DNA from: Mesorhizobium onobrychidis
Lineage (GTDB): Bacteria > Pseudomonadota > Alphaproteobacteria > Rhizobiales > Rhizobiaceae
Assembly: GCF_024707545.1 (NCBI RefSeq)
Contig: NZ_CP062229.1
Coordinates: 4,879,501 to 4,943,500, forward strand
Direction: 5' to 3'
Length of the DNA: 64,000 nucleotides
Both the position numbers and the translations under genes were made by a program. Positions within the stretch are counted from its first letter, which is position 1. Every line of letters begins with the position of its first letter. The notes beneath the pieces were generated by a model. That model was not told where the DNA came from. It saw only the letters and a program-made list of their open reading frames with translations, and did no database searches. Shown here in pieces: positions 55,820 to 64,000 of the stretch.

Positions 55820-56791
55820 TTAGCCGGAGATAAAACGCCAGACCTCGGGATCAGGCTCGATCTGGCCGCTGAGCACGAAATACTTGTAGAGCACGAGCAA
55901 GCAGATCGCCTGCTCGGCCCGTTCGTCGGCGAATTTGCGGCAATAGGCGTTGGCGGCGGCAATGATGCGTTCGGCCTCAGTCGGATGCCGTTCGAGATAT
56001 TGCACCCGCTCGGCAAGATCCGTGAAATCAGGTTCGAGCGGCACATAGTGGACGTTGGCCACGAGATCGCTTTCGGCGAACCATGTCTCGTATGTCGGCG
56101 GCGGCATCAGGCACAACGAATTCGAACTCATGATCCATTTGAGGTTGGTCGCCACATCGTTGCCTTCGAGCGAAATGATGTAGCGACAGCGCCGCTGCTG
56201 GTCGATGCTCAGATAAGGCTTGCGATATGCCGGCGCTGCCGTCGGTTTGGGCGTGCCGACATCGCAAAAGGGCAGATCGCGCGCGGCCTCCAGAAGCAAG
56301 GTCCTTATTGGGTTGTTGAGCTCGCCGCGCCACACCGCAACCGGAAGCTTGTCCGCGAAGGCTACATCGTCGGCGGGCATGTGGAAGTGGCGGAACTTGT
56401 TGAGCTTGAACAGGACCCCGTTCCTGTTATCGCCGGCGATCGGCCGATCCTTGACGATCGACGGCATCGCAGGCACTTCGACGACGTCGCCGAATTCGAG
56501 GTCGATGCGCAAATCGGGATCGAAGTAGCGGGTAAATTCCTTCAGATCGTAGTAATACATGCTCCGGCCTCTCGGTAGCCGGCTGACCGGCACGGCCCCG
56601 GCGCTCGGCGCGAAAGCGTCCTGCAATCTGTTGTAGTAGTTGAGACGCGCGCGGACCGATCCGTCCGAAAGCCTGGCCTGATCGAGCAGCCCGGCGAGCC
56701 TGCGGCGGAACAGCGCCTGCGGTGCGATATCGCGCACGGCATTGCGCGCATAGTAGAATAGCTTCTGTGCGTTTCTTTGAAGGGTGGCCAT
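55820..56791 (-). CDS. glycosyltransferase family 90 (LPS-modifying CAP10-like)
   Basis: The 323-aa product has the GT90 core: VAVWRGELNNPIRTLLLEAA, SIDQQRRCRYIISLEGNDVA, TNLKWIMSSNSLCLMPPPTY, then AERVQYLERHPTEAERIIAA. Family members transfer xylose or glucose to surface glycans. Likely acts on lipopolysaccharide in the cytoplasm or at the inner membrane. The gene stands alone. Confidence 0.85.
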   Translation of the reverse strand: MATLQRNAQKLFYYARNAVRDIAPQALFRRRLAGLLDQARLSDGSVRARLNYYNRLQDAFAPSAGAVPVSRLPRGRSMYYYDLKEFTRYFDPDLRIDLEFGDVVEVPAMPSIVKDRPIAGDNRNGVLFKLNKFRHFHMPADDVAFADKLPVAVWRGELNNPIRTLLLEAARDLPFCDVGTPKPTAAPAYRKPYLSIDQQRRCRYIISLEGNDVATNLKWIMSSNSLCLMPPPTYETWFAESDLVANVHYVPLEPDFTDLAERVQYLERHPTEAERIIAAANAYCRKFADERAEQAICLLVLYKYFVLSGQIEPDPEVWRFISG

Positions 56792-56994
56792 CGGTCACTT
56801 GATGAAAAGTCGGCTTGTGAATTGCCCCCCGGTCCCTCCTACACCATTGTGCCGGCTGTCTTGCAAGCCACGGAACCGTGTTCAGCCGGCTTGCCGGCTG
56901 TGTATGGAGCCGATCGCCCTTTGCGGTGTTGTGTTTGGAGCCCAATGCTCCTAGGCAGGGCTAACAAACCTGTGGGATTGTGAAAGGAAGAGAT

Positions 56995-57153
56995 ATGGCG
57001 CGAGCACCGAATTACGGCCAGGAACGCAAGGAACGCGACCGGCAGAAGGCCGCCAAGAAGGCGGAAAAGCAAGCGGCCAAGGTCGCAGCCAAGGAACGTT
57101 CGAAGTCCGAAGACGAGACCACGTCCGAGACCGAAACGGAAACGGCAGAGTAA
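56995..57153 (+). CDS. small Lys/Glu-rich conserved protein (52 aa)
   Basis: A short gene starts at ATG 56995 with AAAGGAAG eight bases upstream. It encodes MARAPNYGQERKERDRQKAA, a Lys/Ala helix, and an acidic Thr/Glu tail ending ETETAE. It is entirely hydrophilic and probably disordered or coiled coil. Similar lysine-rich small proteins occur in many rhizobia. Function unknown. Confidence 0.7.
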   Translation: MARAPNYGQERKERDRQKAAKKAEKQAAKVAAKERSKSEDETTSETETETAE

Positions 57154-57207
57154 AACGCATCCGGCCCGCGAGACTGATCGGATTAGCCGAGGAATCCCGC
57201 TGCGTTT

Positions 57208-57468
57208 TCAGGCCGGCGCCTTGTCGCTGACGAACACGTTCACTTCACGCGCGGCGGCGATGAAGGCGCGCCTTGCCGTCATCGCCGGTTTGTCGCCGGC
57301 CAGCGCATCATGGCAGGCCTGCAGCGCTTCGCGATGCTTTGGACTGCGCTTGCCGGGCCAGTTGTTGAGGAGGTAGTCGGAAGCCTCGCGGGCCGTACGC
57401 AAGATCTGAGTGGTTCCCTCCGCGCCCGACTTGACGGTCACGGGTGTTTCAAAGCGGTTGTTTTCCAT
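57208..57468 (-). CDS. DUF982 domain protein
   Basis: The 86-aa product starts at ATG 57468 (MENNRFETPVTVKSGAEGTT). The DUF982 pattern is TAREASDYLLNNWPGKRSPK then HREALQACHDALAG. This small family is restricted to Rhizobiales and relatives, with unknown role. The longer frame upstream has no clear start. Confidence 0.85.
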   Translation of the reverse strand: MENNRFETPVTVKSGAEGTTQILRTAREASDYLLNNWPGKRSPKHREALQACHDALAGDKPAMTARRAFIAAAREVNVFVSDKAPA

Positions 57469-57526
57469 CGCCGCTCTTACGCCATCGGCGCTCGCGAAGC
57501 GAGGGCGAAAGTGGTTGCCTCCGCAA

Positions 57527-58192
57527 TCACGCCGCGACGACGGCAAATCCCCTGGCACGCAGGCCGCGCCGGTCATTGCGCAATGATGTCACCAGCCGGT
57601 CGCGGCTGCCGACGATATGAGCCGAAAGCCGGTGTGCCGCCTCATCGGCATCGCCGGGCCGCACCGCCGCCAGAATGGCACGGTGTTCGGCCCAGGCACG
57701 CCCCAGTGCCGCCTCGTCGCGCACCTCCAGCCAACGCGCCCGCGACAGGCGCGTCAGGGCATCGCGAACCGCCCTGAACAGGAACTCGTTGCCGGACAGG
57801 CGTGCCAGCTCGATGTGAAAATCCATGCCGACGCGGTGCCATTCCTCGCGCGGGGTGCCGGCGTCGCAGGAGTCCAGCATCGCCTCGACGACGTCGACGG
57901 CGCTCCTGTCCTCCAAGGCACAAGTCAGCTTGACCGCCGCCACCTCGACCGCCTCGCGGTAGACGGCGATCTGCTCGAGCTCGGCGAGGTTGATCGGCGA
58001 TACCGTCCAGCCGCGCCCGTCGCGGCAGACCAGACCTTCCGTCTCGAGCCGCAGCAATGCTGCCCTGACCGGCGTGCGCGACGCCCCGAAGCGGCTTTCG
58101 ATCCAGCGTTCCGTCAGCCGCTCGCCGGGACCGATCTCGAGGCCGAGGATCATCTCCCGAAGCTGCTTTTCGACATTCTGCATCTGCGACAT
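57527..58192 (-). CDS. GntR-family (FCD) transcriptional regulator
   Basis: The 221-aa product has an N-terminal wHTH (GERLTERWIESRFGASRTPV, RAALLRLETEGLV) and an FCD ligand domain (RVGMDFHIELARLSGNEFLF, EHRAILAAVRPGDADEAAHR with metal-binding His positions). It diverges from an MFS gene, with a palindromic site between, so it probably controls that transporter and itself. Confidence 0.92.
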   Translation of the reverse strand: MSQMQNVEKQLREMILGLEIGPGERLTERWIESRFGASRTPVRAALLRLETEGLVCRDGRGWTVSPINLAELEQIAVYREAVEVAAVKLTCALEDRSAVDVVEAMLDSCDAGTPREEWHRVGMDFHIELARLSGNEFLFRAVRDALTRLSRARWLEVRDEAALGRAWAEHRAILAAVRPGDADEAAHRLSAHIVGSRDRLVTSLRNDRRGLRARGFAVVAA

Positions 58193-58301
58193 TGTGGTTT
58201 CCGATTTCTGGCCGTTTTGCTGGCGATCGGCTCGACTACCATCGTTTGCCGATCACGTTTGAGAGCGCCGCATTGACAGCCGTCGAGCTTGCGTCCATGA
58301 C

Positions 58302-58335
58302 GGATACCAGCTTGGTATCCCAAAATGGTATCCGG
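58302..58335. promoter_or_regulatory. probable GntR operator (GGTATCC palindrome plus half site)
   Basis: GGATACCA and TGGTATCC (8-bp arms, 3-base spacer) lie at 58302-58320 and another TGGTATCC half site follows at 58327-58334. They occupy the gap between the divergent gntR and MFS genes. The arms have the GTxxAC-like core seen in FadR/GntR sites. Confidence 0.7.
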
Positions 58336-58395
58336 AACAAGTCGTCGAGAGACTTGCCGGACAGGACAGGACATGCCGCAAGAAGCCCCCCTGCC

Positions 58396-59632
58396 ATGCA
58401 AGGCGCCCACAACATCCACTGGCGCCGCAATCTCGCCGTGTGCTTTGCCGGCTCGTTCAGCACACTTGTCGCCATGACGCTGCTGTTACCCTTCCTGCCG
58501 CTTTACGTCGAGCAGCTGGGTGCCGAGGGGCACGCGGGCGATCGTGCAATGGTCCGGCATCGCCTATGGCGCGACGTTCTTCGCCGCCGCGCTGGTGGCG
58601 CCGCTGTGGGGATGGCTGGGCGACCGCTACGGCCGCAAGCTGATGCTGGTGCGCGCTAGTTTCGGCATGGCCGTCTGCATGTCGCTGACCGGCATGGTGG
58701 AGACTGTCTGGCAATTGGTGCTGCTGCGCCTGCTGATCGGTTTCGCCGGCGGCTATTCCTCGGGTTCGACCATTCTCGTCGCCATGCAGACGCCGAAGGA
58801 CCGGTCGGGCTGGGCGCTGGGCGTGCTGTCGGCCGGGATCACCGCAGGCGCCCTCGTCGGTCCCCTGCTCGGCGGCGCGCTGCCGCCCTTGATCGGCATC
58901 CGCGCCACCTTCCTGCTCGCCGGCGGCGTCATTTTCCTGGCGTTCCTGGCAACGACTTTTCTCATCAAGGAGAACCCTCGCCCGGCAGCCGACAAATCAG
59001 CACCGACTGAGAAGCCGAAAGGCGGCTGGTCGCAAATCTCGGACAAACGCCCGGTCGTCGCCATGCTGGCGACCGGCATGCTGTTGAGCTTCGCCACCAT
59101 GTCGATCGAGCCGATCATCACGGTCTACGTCCAGCAGCTCATCGAGGACCAAAGCCTGCTAACACTGACCTCCGGCGTCGTCATGTCGGCGGCAGCACTT
59201 GGCGCCATCCTGTCGGCGTCGCGCCTCGGCAAGCTTGCCGACCACGTCGGGCACTGGAACGTCATCATTGGGGCGCTTGCCGTCTCGGCGCTGCTGTTGA
59301 TCCCGCAGGCCTTCGTGACACAGGGCTGGCAGCTTGTCGGCCTGCGTTTCCTGATGGGGCTGGCGCTTGGCGGTCTCTTGCCCTGCATCACCAGCGTCAT
59401 CCGTCACAATGTTCCGGACGGCGTCGGCGGCAATGTGCTGGGCTTGTCGATCTCGGCGCAATATGTCGGACAGGTCGCCGGGCCGTTGCTCGGCGGCTTC
59501 GTCGGCGGTCATTTCGGCATGCGCGCGGTGTTTCTCGGCACATCCGTGCTGATGGCGGGCGGTGCGGCGTATAACTGGCTGGTCCAGTCGCGTCGCGCGC
59601 GCGACATGCTGGTGCAGGCGGGCAAATCCTGA
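58396..59632 (+). pseudogene. MFS drug-type transporter gene with a one-base insertion
   Basis: The ATG at 58396 opens MQGAHNIHWRRNLAVCFAGS and helix 1 (LVAMTLLLPFLPLYVEQLGA). The frame breaks at GCGGGCG near 58536-58538. Removing one G gives HAAIVQWSGIAYGATFFAAA and the rest of a 411-aa 12-helix MFS protein, with the GDRYGRK loop intact. As written, translation stops soon after helix 1, or restarts at GTG 58520 without it. It is either a mutation or a homopolymer sequencing error. Regulated probably by the divergent GntR gene. Confidence 0.8.
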
Positions 59633-59671
59633 CACGGTTTGCGGGCTATCACTGCTTCACGGAGACCAGAC

Positions 59672-60046
59672 ATGAGCACGGCCGAGCAACCAGCAAGCGG
59701 CAGCGGCCGCATCCTCGTTCTCGTCGGCGGCCTGTGCGGCGCGGCCGGCGTGGCGCTCTCTGCCGCGGCGGCACATCTGGGCGGCGCTTTCGTCGGTACG
59801 GTCGCGTCGTTCCTGCTCATGCATGCGCCGGTCTTTCTTGCCGTCGGCCTCGTCGGCGCAAGCCGGATCCTGAAAACCGCAAGCCTTATTCTTCTCGTCG
59901 GGCTTGTATTGTTCTGCGGCGATCTCCTCGCCCGGGACTTCCTCGGCTCGCGGCTTTTCCCGATGTCGGCGCCGATCGGCGGCACCTTGCTCATCGCCGG
60001 CTGGCTGGCGGTTGCAGCCTCGGCACTGGTGCGCCCACGCTTCTGA
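59672..60046 (+). CDS. DUF423 family membrane protein
   Basis: The 124-aa product starts at ATG 59672 and has four helices: ILVLVGGLCGAAGVALSAAA, ASFLLMHAPVFLAVGLVGAS, ILLVGLVLFCGDLLARDFLG and APIGGTLLIAGWLAVAASAL. The order and the HAPVF and PIGG motifs match DUF423. Function unknown; inner membrane. Confidence 0.85.
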   Translation: MSTAEQPASGSGRILVLVGGLCGAAGVALSAAAAHLGGAFVGTVASFLLMHAPVFLAVGLVGASRILKTASLILLVGLVLFCGDLLARDFLGSRLFPMSAPIGGTLLIAGWLAVAASALVRPRF

Positions 60047-60147
60047 AACGGCATTCCCGCAGCTCAGCGGGAGAGCTCGGTTGGGTAGCCCGCCCCAGCT
60101 CAAGTACGGCGCTTGCGGGCAGACGGCCGGATCCCGCCAAACGACGA

Positions 60148-60312
60148 TCAGTCAGACGATGGCCAGTCTTGCCGGCGTTCGGGCCGGACCGGCAGGTCGC
60201 GATTGCGTGCCGCCGGCTTGGTCAGCCGGCGCCGCTCCGGCCTATCGATGGCCGGCGAGATGCCCCAATAGTTGCGATAGATGTCTTCGAATAGATGATT
60301 GATCGGATGCAT
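60148..60312 (-). CDS. small protein A of a paralogous pair (54 aa)
   Basis: A short gene starts at ATG 60312 with AAGGAG at good distance. It encodes MHPINHLFEDIYRNYWGISP then a basic tail. The first 16 residues repeat almost exactly in the neighbour at 60375-60518. A TTGAATCGATCCAA operator lies at 60334-60347, just upstream, so the LacI-family protein at 60659 should control it. Family not recognised. Confidence 0.7.
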   Translation of the reverse strand: MHPINHLFEDIYRNYWGISPAIDRPERRRLTKPAARNRDLPVRPERRQDWPSSD

Positions 60313-60333
60313 GGCTTGGCTCCTTTTTTAAAC

Positions 60334-60347
60334 TTGAATCGATCCAA
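60334..60347. promoter_or_regulatory. LacI-type operator, site 1
   Basis: TTGAATCGATCCAA, a near-palindrome centred on the CG of ATCGAT (TTGRATCGATYCAA type), lies 22 bp upstream of small protein A's start. Confidence 0.8.
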
Positions 60348-60374
60348 TCGACAGGCCAGAAAATGCCGTGCCGA

Positions 60375-60518
60375 TCAGCTCCGCTTGCGCTCCACGAGAA
60401 AACGCAGATCGCGGATCCACGGACCGGCGCCGCCGCGACGTGTCCGGGTCACCGCGTTCGAGGTTATGCTCCAGTCGTTGCGATAGATGTCTTCGAACAG
60501 ATAATTGACGGGGTGCAT
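60375..60518 (-). CDS. small protein B of a paralogous pair (47 aa)
   Basis: The ATG at 60518 has AAGGAGAG upstream. It encodes MHPVNYLFEDIYRNDWSITS and a basic, Arg-rich tail. Paralogue of the gene at 60148-60312 with a diverged C-terminus. Operators lie immediately upstream at 60532-60545 and 60563-60576. The conserved N-terminus and separate operators suggest a shared functional role. Confidence 0.7.
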   Translation of the reverse strand: MHPVNYLFEDIYRNDWSITSNAVTRTRRGGAGPWIRDLRFLVERKRS

Positions 60519-60531
60519 GGCTCTCTCCTTC

Positions 60532-60576
60532 CTGAATCGATCCAATCGACAGGGCGTTTAACTTGGATCGATTCAA
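60532..60576. promoter_or_regulatory. LacI-type operators, sites 2 and 3
   Basis: CTGAATCGATCCAA (60532-60545) and the reverse-oriented TTGGATCGATTCAA (60563-60576) stand 31 bases apart, about three helical turns, upstream of small protein B. Confidence 0.82.
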
Positions 60577-60610
60577 AAATACACTCGACCGCACAGTAGT
60601 CAAGCAAAAT

Positions 60611-60624
60611 TTGAATCGATCCAA
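60611..60624. promoter_or_regulatory. LacI-type operator, site 4
   Basis: TTGAATCGATCCAA lies 35 bp before the lacI-type gene start, where it would allow autoregulation. Confidence 0.82.
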
Positions 60625-60658
60625 CAAAGGTGCTAGATAGGAATCCGGAGGCAGAAAA

Positions 60659-61741
60659 ATGGCGTCATCCACCGAAGGCAGCACGAAACCCATCCGGCTG
60701 GCAGACATCGCCAAGGCCGCCGGAGTTTCGCACGGCACTGCCTCCAACGTGTTCAGCCGTCCCGAGATCGTACGCGAGGAAGTCCGCGAACGGGTCAAGG
60801 CAGCGGCCGAGGCGATGGGCTATGCGGGGCCGGATCCCAAGGGTCGGCTGCTGCGTGCCGGCAAGGTCAACGCGATCGGCGTCGCCACGACTGAGCCACT
60901 GTCCTATTTCTTCGAAGACCCCTTCGCCCGCGCGATGATGGCCGGGATTTCCGAGGCATGCGATGCCACCGGCGCCGGCATCGCGCTGGTATCGGCCGGC
61001 AATCAGGAGAAGCTTGCCTGGAACATCCAGAGTGCGCTGGTCGACGGCTTCATCCTGTTCTGCATCGAGGGCGGCTCACGCCTCGTCGAACTGACGCGCG
61101 AACGCAAACTCCCCTTCGTCGCGCTTGAGCTCGGTTTCGACGACGACACTGTTTCGGCAATCGGCGTCGACAATGTCGCCGGCGCCCGCCTGGCGGCGCA
61201 CCATCTTGCCGAGCTTGGCCATCGGCGCTTCGCCGTTCTGTCGCTGCCTTTCGCCGACGACAGGACCGGTCCTGTCTCGCCGGAGCAGGTCCGGACGGCC
61301 GTCTACCCCGGCACGCGCGATCGCCTCGTCGGCTATTTCGAGGCGCTTTCCCGGTTCGGCGTCGATACCGCAGGGATTCCGGTATACGAGACCGAAAACG
61401 ACGAAGCCAGCACCAGAGCCGGCCTCGAAACGATCTTCGCCTCAGCAGAGCCGCCGACCGCCATCCTGGCGATGTCGGACCGGATCGCCATGGTCGCGAT
61501 CGAATGGTTGGCCGCGCGTGGCATCGCGGTTCCCGGCGACGTCTCCGTCATCGGCTTCGACGGCGTGCCTGACGCCGCACTTTGCAATCCTCCGCTCACC
61601 ACGATCGCCCAGCCGATCGCCGAGATCGGCCGCCGGGCGGCGCGAACGATCCTCGATTTCGACGGCACGGTGCGGCGCGAGACGCTCGGCGTCGAGCTTG
61701 TCGTCAGGGCCTCTTCCGGACCGCCGCCCAAAACAGCTTAA
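60659..61741 (+). CDS. LacI-family transcriptional regulator
   Basis: The 360-aa product has the HTH and hinge (IRLADIAKAAGVSHGTASNV then FSRPEIVREEVRERVKAAAE) and a periplasmic-binding-like effector domain (ISEACDATGAGIALVSAGNQ; GHRRFAVLSLPFADDRTG; VSVIGFDGVPDAALCNPPLT). Autoregulation and control of the two small genes are inferred from the four operators. The ligand is probably a sugar but is not readable. Confidence 0.93.
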   Translation: MASSTEGSTKPIRLADIAKAAGVSHGTASNVFSRPEIVREEVRERVKAAAEAMGYAGPDPKGRLLRAGKVNAIGVATTEPLSYFFEDPFARAMMAGISEACDATGAGIALVSAGNQEKLAWNIQSALVDGFILFCIEGGSRLVELTRERKLPFVALELGFDDDTVSAIGVDNVAGARLAAHHLAELGHRRFAVLSLPFADDRTGPVSPEQVRTAVYPGTRDRLVGYFEALSRFGVDTAGIPVYETENDEASTRAGLETIFASAEPPTAILAMSDRIAMVAIEWLAARGIAVPGDVSVIGFDGVPDAALCNPPLTTIAQPIAEIGRRAARTILDFDGTVRRETLGVELVVRASSGPPPKTA

Positions 61742-61751
61742 GCCCGGTCGT

Positions 61752-62987
61752 CTACAGGTTGGTAGCCGCCATGCCGCCCACGCCGAAGGACGTATGGACA
61801 GGCGACGCCTCGCTGCGGACCGGCCTGCTCATGCCGGACCGCCCAATACCCGACAGCCATTCGAGATAATAGGCGAGCGCGAACTGCATGGCGATGCCGG
61901 CGGCGATCAGCAAGCTGTCGTAGGCAAGCCCGCCCGGGTTGATCAGCTTCATCACCTGCGCCGCCATGGCGATCACCGTGCCGGCGATGAAAACCGGCAG
62001 CGATCGTTTGCCCAATATGGCGAGCGGATGGTCGCGGCTGGTGCGGAACAGGTTCGAGACAGAAGGAAACGCCACAATCAGGTAGCTCACCGCCAGGATG
62101 TGCAGCAGCCTCGGCAACGACAGAAACGTCTTGTCGAAGCCGGTCAGCACCACGGGCAGGTTCAGCCACGACACGTGCCCCCATAGCGGGCTGTGCACCC
62201 AGACCAATGCCGCCGCGACATAGACCGCCGCCGCGCCGACCAGCCAGCGATTGACCGGAATGGTGCCGCCGCGCCTGATATGCAGCATACTTGCCAGCCC
62301 GATGTTGAAGAGGAACTGCCACGACAGCGGATTGAGGAACCAGAAGCCGGGCTCAGGATAATTCGGCGGGGCGATCTGGTAGATTCCGGCAACCAGCCAC
62401 AGAGCTCCGGATAGGGCGAGCGCCGCCAAAGGCCTGTGGCTGATGAACAGCAGGAAGGTTGGCGCCATCAGCAGCAGCACCGCATAGACCGGCAGGATGT
62501 TGTTGTAGCCGAGCTGATGGCCAAGCGTGACGATGCCGATCAGCGCTTGCTGCGGGTTCCTGATCAATGGCTCGATGTTGATCAGCGTCAGCATGTCCGG
62601 CCGCTTCGCGAACACCGCCGCCGCGCAGAAGATGGCCAGCACCACCATCGTCGTGACAATGTGGGCGACATAGAGCACACCGGCGCGGCGCCACAATTTC
62701 AGTGTCGCCATGAGCCGGTCTCCTGACTGGAATTTTGGGCCGTAGGCGAGCGCGACGGACATGCCGGAGATCAGCACGAAGGCCTCGGCAGCATCCGAAA
62801 AGCCGAAATTCTTGTAGGTCAGGGTTTCGAAAACCGTGCCCGGGACATGGTCGACAAATATGATCAGCAGAGCGAGAGCGCGGAACACATCGATGCGCGT
62901 ATCGCGTTCCGGGATACGCGTATCCGGGATACGCGTTGCGCGATCCGGGATACGCATGCCCCGATCCGGTGAAATTGGCGTGGTCAT
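61752..62987 (-). CDS. OpgC-domain membrane acyltransferase
   Basis: The 411-aa product has about 10 helices with the OpgC pattern: RIDVFRALALLIIFVDHVPG, GFSDAAEAFVLISGMSVALA, and GHQLGYNNILPVYAVLLLMA. OpgC adds succinyl groups to osmoregulated periplasmic glucans; related proteins may modify other glycans. The first 30 residues are built from RIPD/RIPE repeats (encoded by GGGATACGCG-type repeats near 62900-62960), unusual for the family and probably a local expansion. Confidence 0.88.
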   Translation of the reverse strand: MTTPISPDRGMRIPDRATRIPDTRIPERDTRIDVFRALALLIIFVDHVPGTVFETLTYKNFGFSDAAEAFVLISGMSVALAYGPKFQSGDRLMATLKLWRRAGVLYVAHIVTTMVVLAIFCAAAVFAKRPDMLTLINIEPLIRNPQQALIGIVTLGHQLGYNNILPVYAVLLLMAPTFLLFISHRPLAALALSGALWLVAGIYQIAPPNYPEPGFWFLNPLSWQFLFNIGLASMLHIRRGGTIPVNRWLVGAAAVYVAAALVWVHSPLWGHVSWLNLPVVLTGFDKTFLSLPRLLHILAVSYLIVAFPSVSNLFRTSRDHPLAILGKRSLPVFIAGTVIAMAAQVMKLINPGGLAYDSLLIAAGIAMQFALAYYLEWLSGIGRSGMSRPVRSEASPVHTSFGVGGMAATNL

Positions 62988-63192
62988 CGATAAAAGGCCT
63001 CAAAGCTGGTTGTTCATGCCGGCGATCGATACGACCGCCCGGCGCACCGCATCGATTCCTCCCGCAGGAGCATATCGGCGAGGAAACGGACTGAAATGCG
63101 CCCGGTTCAATCAACTTTGAAGGAGCCCGAAAATATTCCGTTTTGAAGCCGGCAAATGAACAAAAGCGACGCGAAATCAAAAGGATGCAACT

Positions 63193-63864
63193 ATGGCCGA
63201 AAAACCTCCGGAAGACGGCTTTTTGCGGCGCGACCTGCCGTTTTTCTACCGCCTCTACAGACCAGCAGAACCAACCGGCGAATGCCTTTTTCTGCTGCAT
63301 GGATCCGGTGTCGACGAGACGACTCTGGTGGCGCTCGGGCAGCAAATCGCACCGCACGCGGTGCTGGTGGCGGTGCGTGGCCGTATCGCCCAGGAGGGCG
63401 GTTTCCGCTGGTTCAGACGGATCTCGCCGATACGCTTCGAACAGGGTAGCATCCGCAAAGAGGCGGACGCTTTCGCTGACTTCATCACGGAAGTTGCGAA
63501 ATGCCACGTCCTCGACCTCTCCCGGGCAATTTTTCTCGGCTATTCGAACGGCGCCAACGTGGTTTCAAGCGTGATGCTGCTGCATCCGCGGCTCATCGCC
63601 CGAGCAGCGTTGCTGCGGCCGATGCCCGTGCTGGACGAGGTGCCGCCGGCGGATCTCCGCAAGGCACGGGTGGCAATCATATCCGGCGCCGCCGACCTGA
63701 CCTACGGGCCCTTCGCACTCGCGCTGGTCGGACTGCTCAGCCGGCATGGTGCCGAGGTCGAGGCCCACACGATAGTCTCCGGCCATGAAATCGGCGATCG
63801 GGATGCTGAAATCATCAGGCAATGGCTGGCCGGCCCGGCAACCGCCATCGCGCAGGCAAATTGA
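63193..63864 (+). CDS. alpha/beta hydrolase (phospholipase/carboxylesterase family)
   Basis: The 223-aa product has an oxyanion-hole loop FLLHGSGVDETTLVALGQQI, nucleophile Ser118 in FLGYSNGANV, Asp in IISGAADLTYGPF and His in VSGHEIGDRD. It is a compact serine esterase of the YpfH-like type. AAAGGATG lies ahead of the ATG 63193. Substrate unknown. Confidence 0.9.
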   Translation: MAEKPPEDGFLRRDLPFFYRLYRPAEPTGECLFLLHGSGVDETTLVALGQQIAPHAVLVAVRGRIAQEGGFRWFRRISPIRFEQGSIRKEADAFADFITEVAKCHVLDLSRAIFLGYSNGANVVSSVMLLHPRLIARAALLRPMPVLDEVPPADLRKARVAIISGAADLTYGPFALALVGLLSRHGAEVEAHTIVSGHEIGDRDAEIIRQWLAGPATAIAQAN

Positions 63865-63876
63865 TGAGCCCGTCGC

Positions 63877-64000
63877 CTATGCCCGCCCCATCCGGTTCCA
63901 GGCATCCAGCCCGGCGATTTTGTAGGCTTCGGCCAGCGTCGGATAGTTGAAGGTGTTGTTGACGAAGAAATCGACGGTGCCACCGAGATTGATCACCGCC
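63877..64000 (-). CDS. sthA: C-terminus of soluble pyridine nucleotide transhydrogenase (cut by window end)
   Basis: The last 40 codons read [40 protein letters not shown] then TAG (63877-63879). [16 protein letters not shown] is the characteristic end of the Si-specific NAD(P)+ transhydrogenase, a flavoprotein of the pyridine nucleotide-disulfide reductase class. The rest lies beyond the window. Confidence 0.85.
   Translation of the reverse strand, partial: AVINLGGTVDFFVNNTFNYPTLAEAYKIAGLDAWNRMGRA

Overview
The window looks like a chromosomal segment of an alphaproteobacterium of the order Rhizobiales, most likely Mesorhizobium. The evidence is gene content and order: DUF177-plsX-fabH-ihfA-merR, nrdR-ribD-ribE-ribH-nusB, an LdtR-type MarR regulator beside an L,D-transpeptidase, a proton-pumping pyrophosphatase, ppk2, small DUF3606 and DUF982 proteins, and dispersed palindromic intergenic repeats. 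The genus is an inference from protein style; no database was searched.

Positions 1 to about 22,530 form an accessory region. It holds two IS481-family elements, an IS5/IS427-type transposase, two separate stubs of an ATP-dependent DNA ligase (LigD type), several frameshifted or truncated genes and many small hypothetical genes. A tRNA-Pro(GGG) gene lies at 22,486-22,563 on the minus strand. A 44-bp exact copy of its 3' part recurs at 5,135-5,178, so the two bracket a genomic island of about 17.3 kb integrated at this tRNA. I see no integrase inside. The island carries a Gly/Ser hexapeptide-repeat secreted protein, a coupled gene pair (RNase H-fold-like protein plus a protein-kinase N-lobe fused to an RMF-like motif and a membrane anchor), an iron-permease-like protein, a SAM-cyclase-ATPase-TPR protein lying with a transposase between matching 14-bp inverted ends, a MipA/OmpV porin-like protein, a broken cupin, a truncated Pycsar-type nucleotide cyclase, an A/T-rich block of secreted and membrane proteins, and an HNH/NUMOD-type phage protein. 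The first IS481 copy has split a gene of about 241 codons, with a 6-bp target duplication that lets the original frame be restored.

From about 22,600 onward the content is ordinary rhizobial chromosome. The minus-strand run covers MerR, IHF-alpha, FabH, PlsX, DUF177 and the cytochrome bc1 chaperone, with bamE divergent. Then come hppA, a four-gene osmoprotectant ABC transporter, an MFS gene coupled to nusB, and ribH. A DUF1778/GNAT toxin-antitoxin pair separates ribH from ribE-ribD-nrdR. After these come an IalB-like protein, glyA, a Na+/H+ antiporter, an L,D-transpeptidase and its probable regulator LdtR, a 3-hydroxyisobutyryl-CoA hydrolase-like gene, DUF2066, hemB, a reductase, ppk2, an aldo/keto reductase and a GT90 enzyme.

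The last 7 kb is a regulatory neighbourhood. A GntR gene diverges from an MFS gene that carries a one-base insertion. A LacI-family regulator has four copies of a 14-bp palindromic operator around it and two small paralogous genes (start MHPxNxLFEDIYRNxW). An OpgC-type membrane acyltransferase, an alpha/beta hydrolase and the C-terminus of a soluble transhydrogenase (SthA) end the window.
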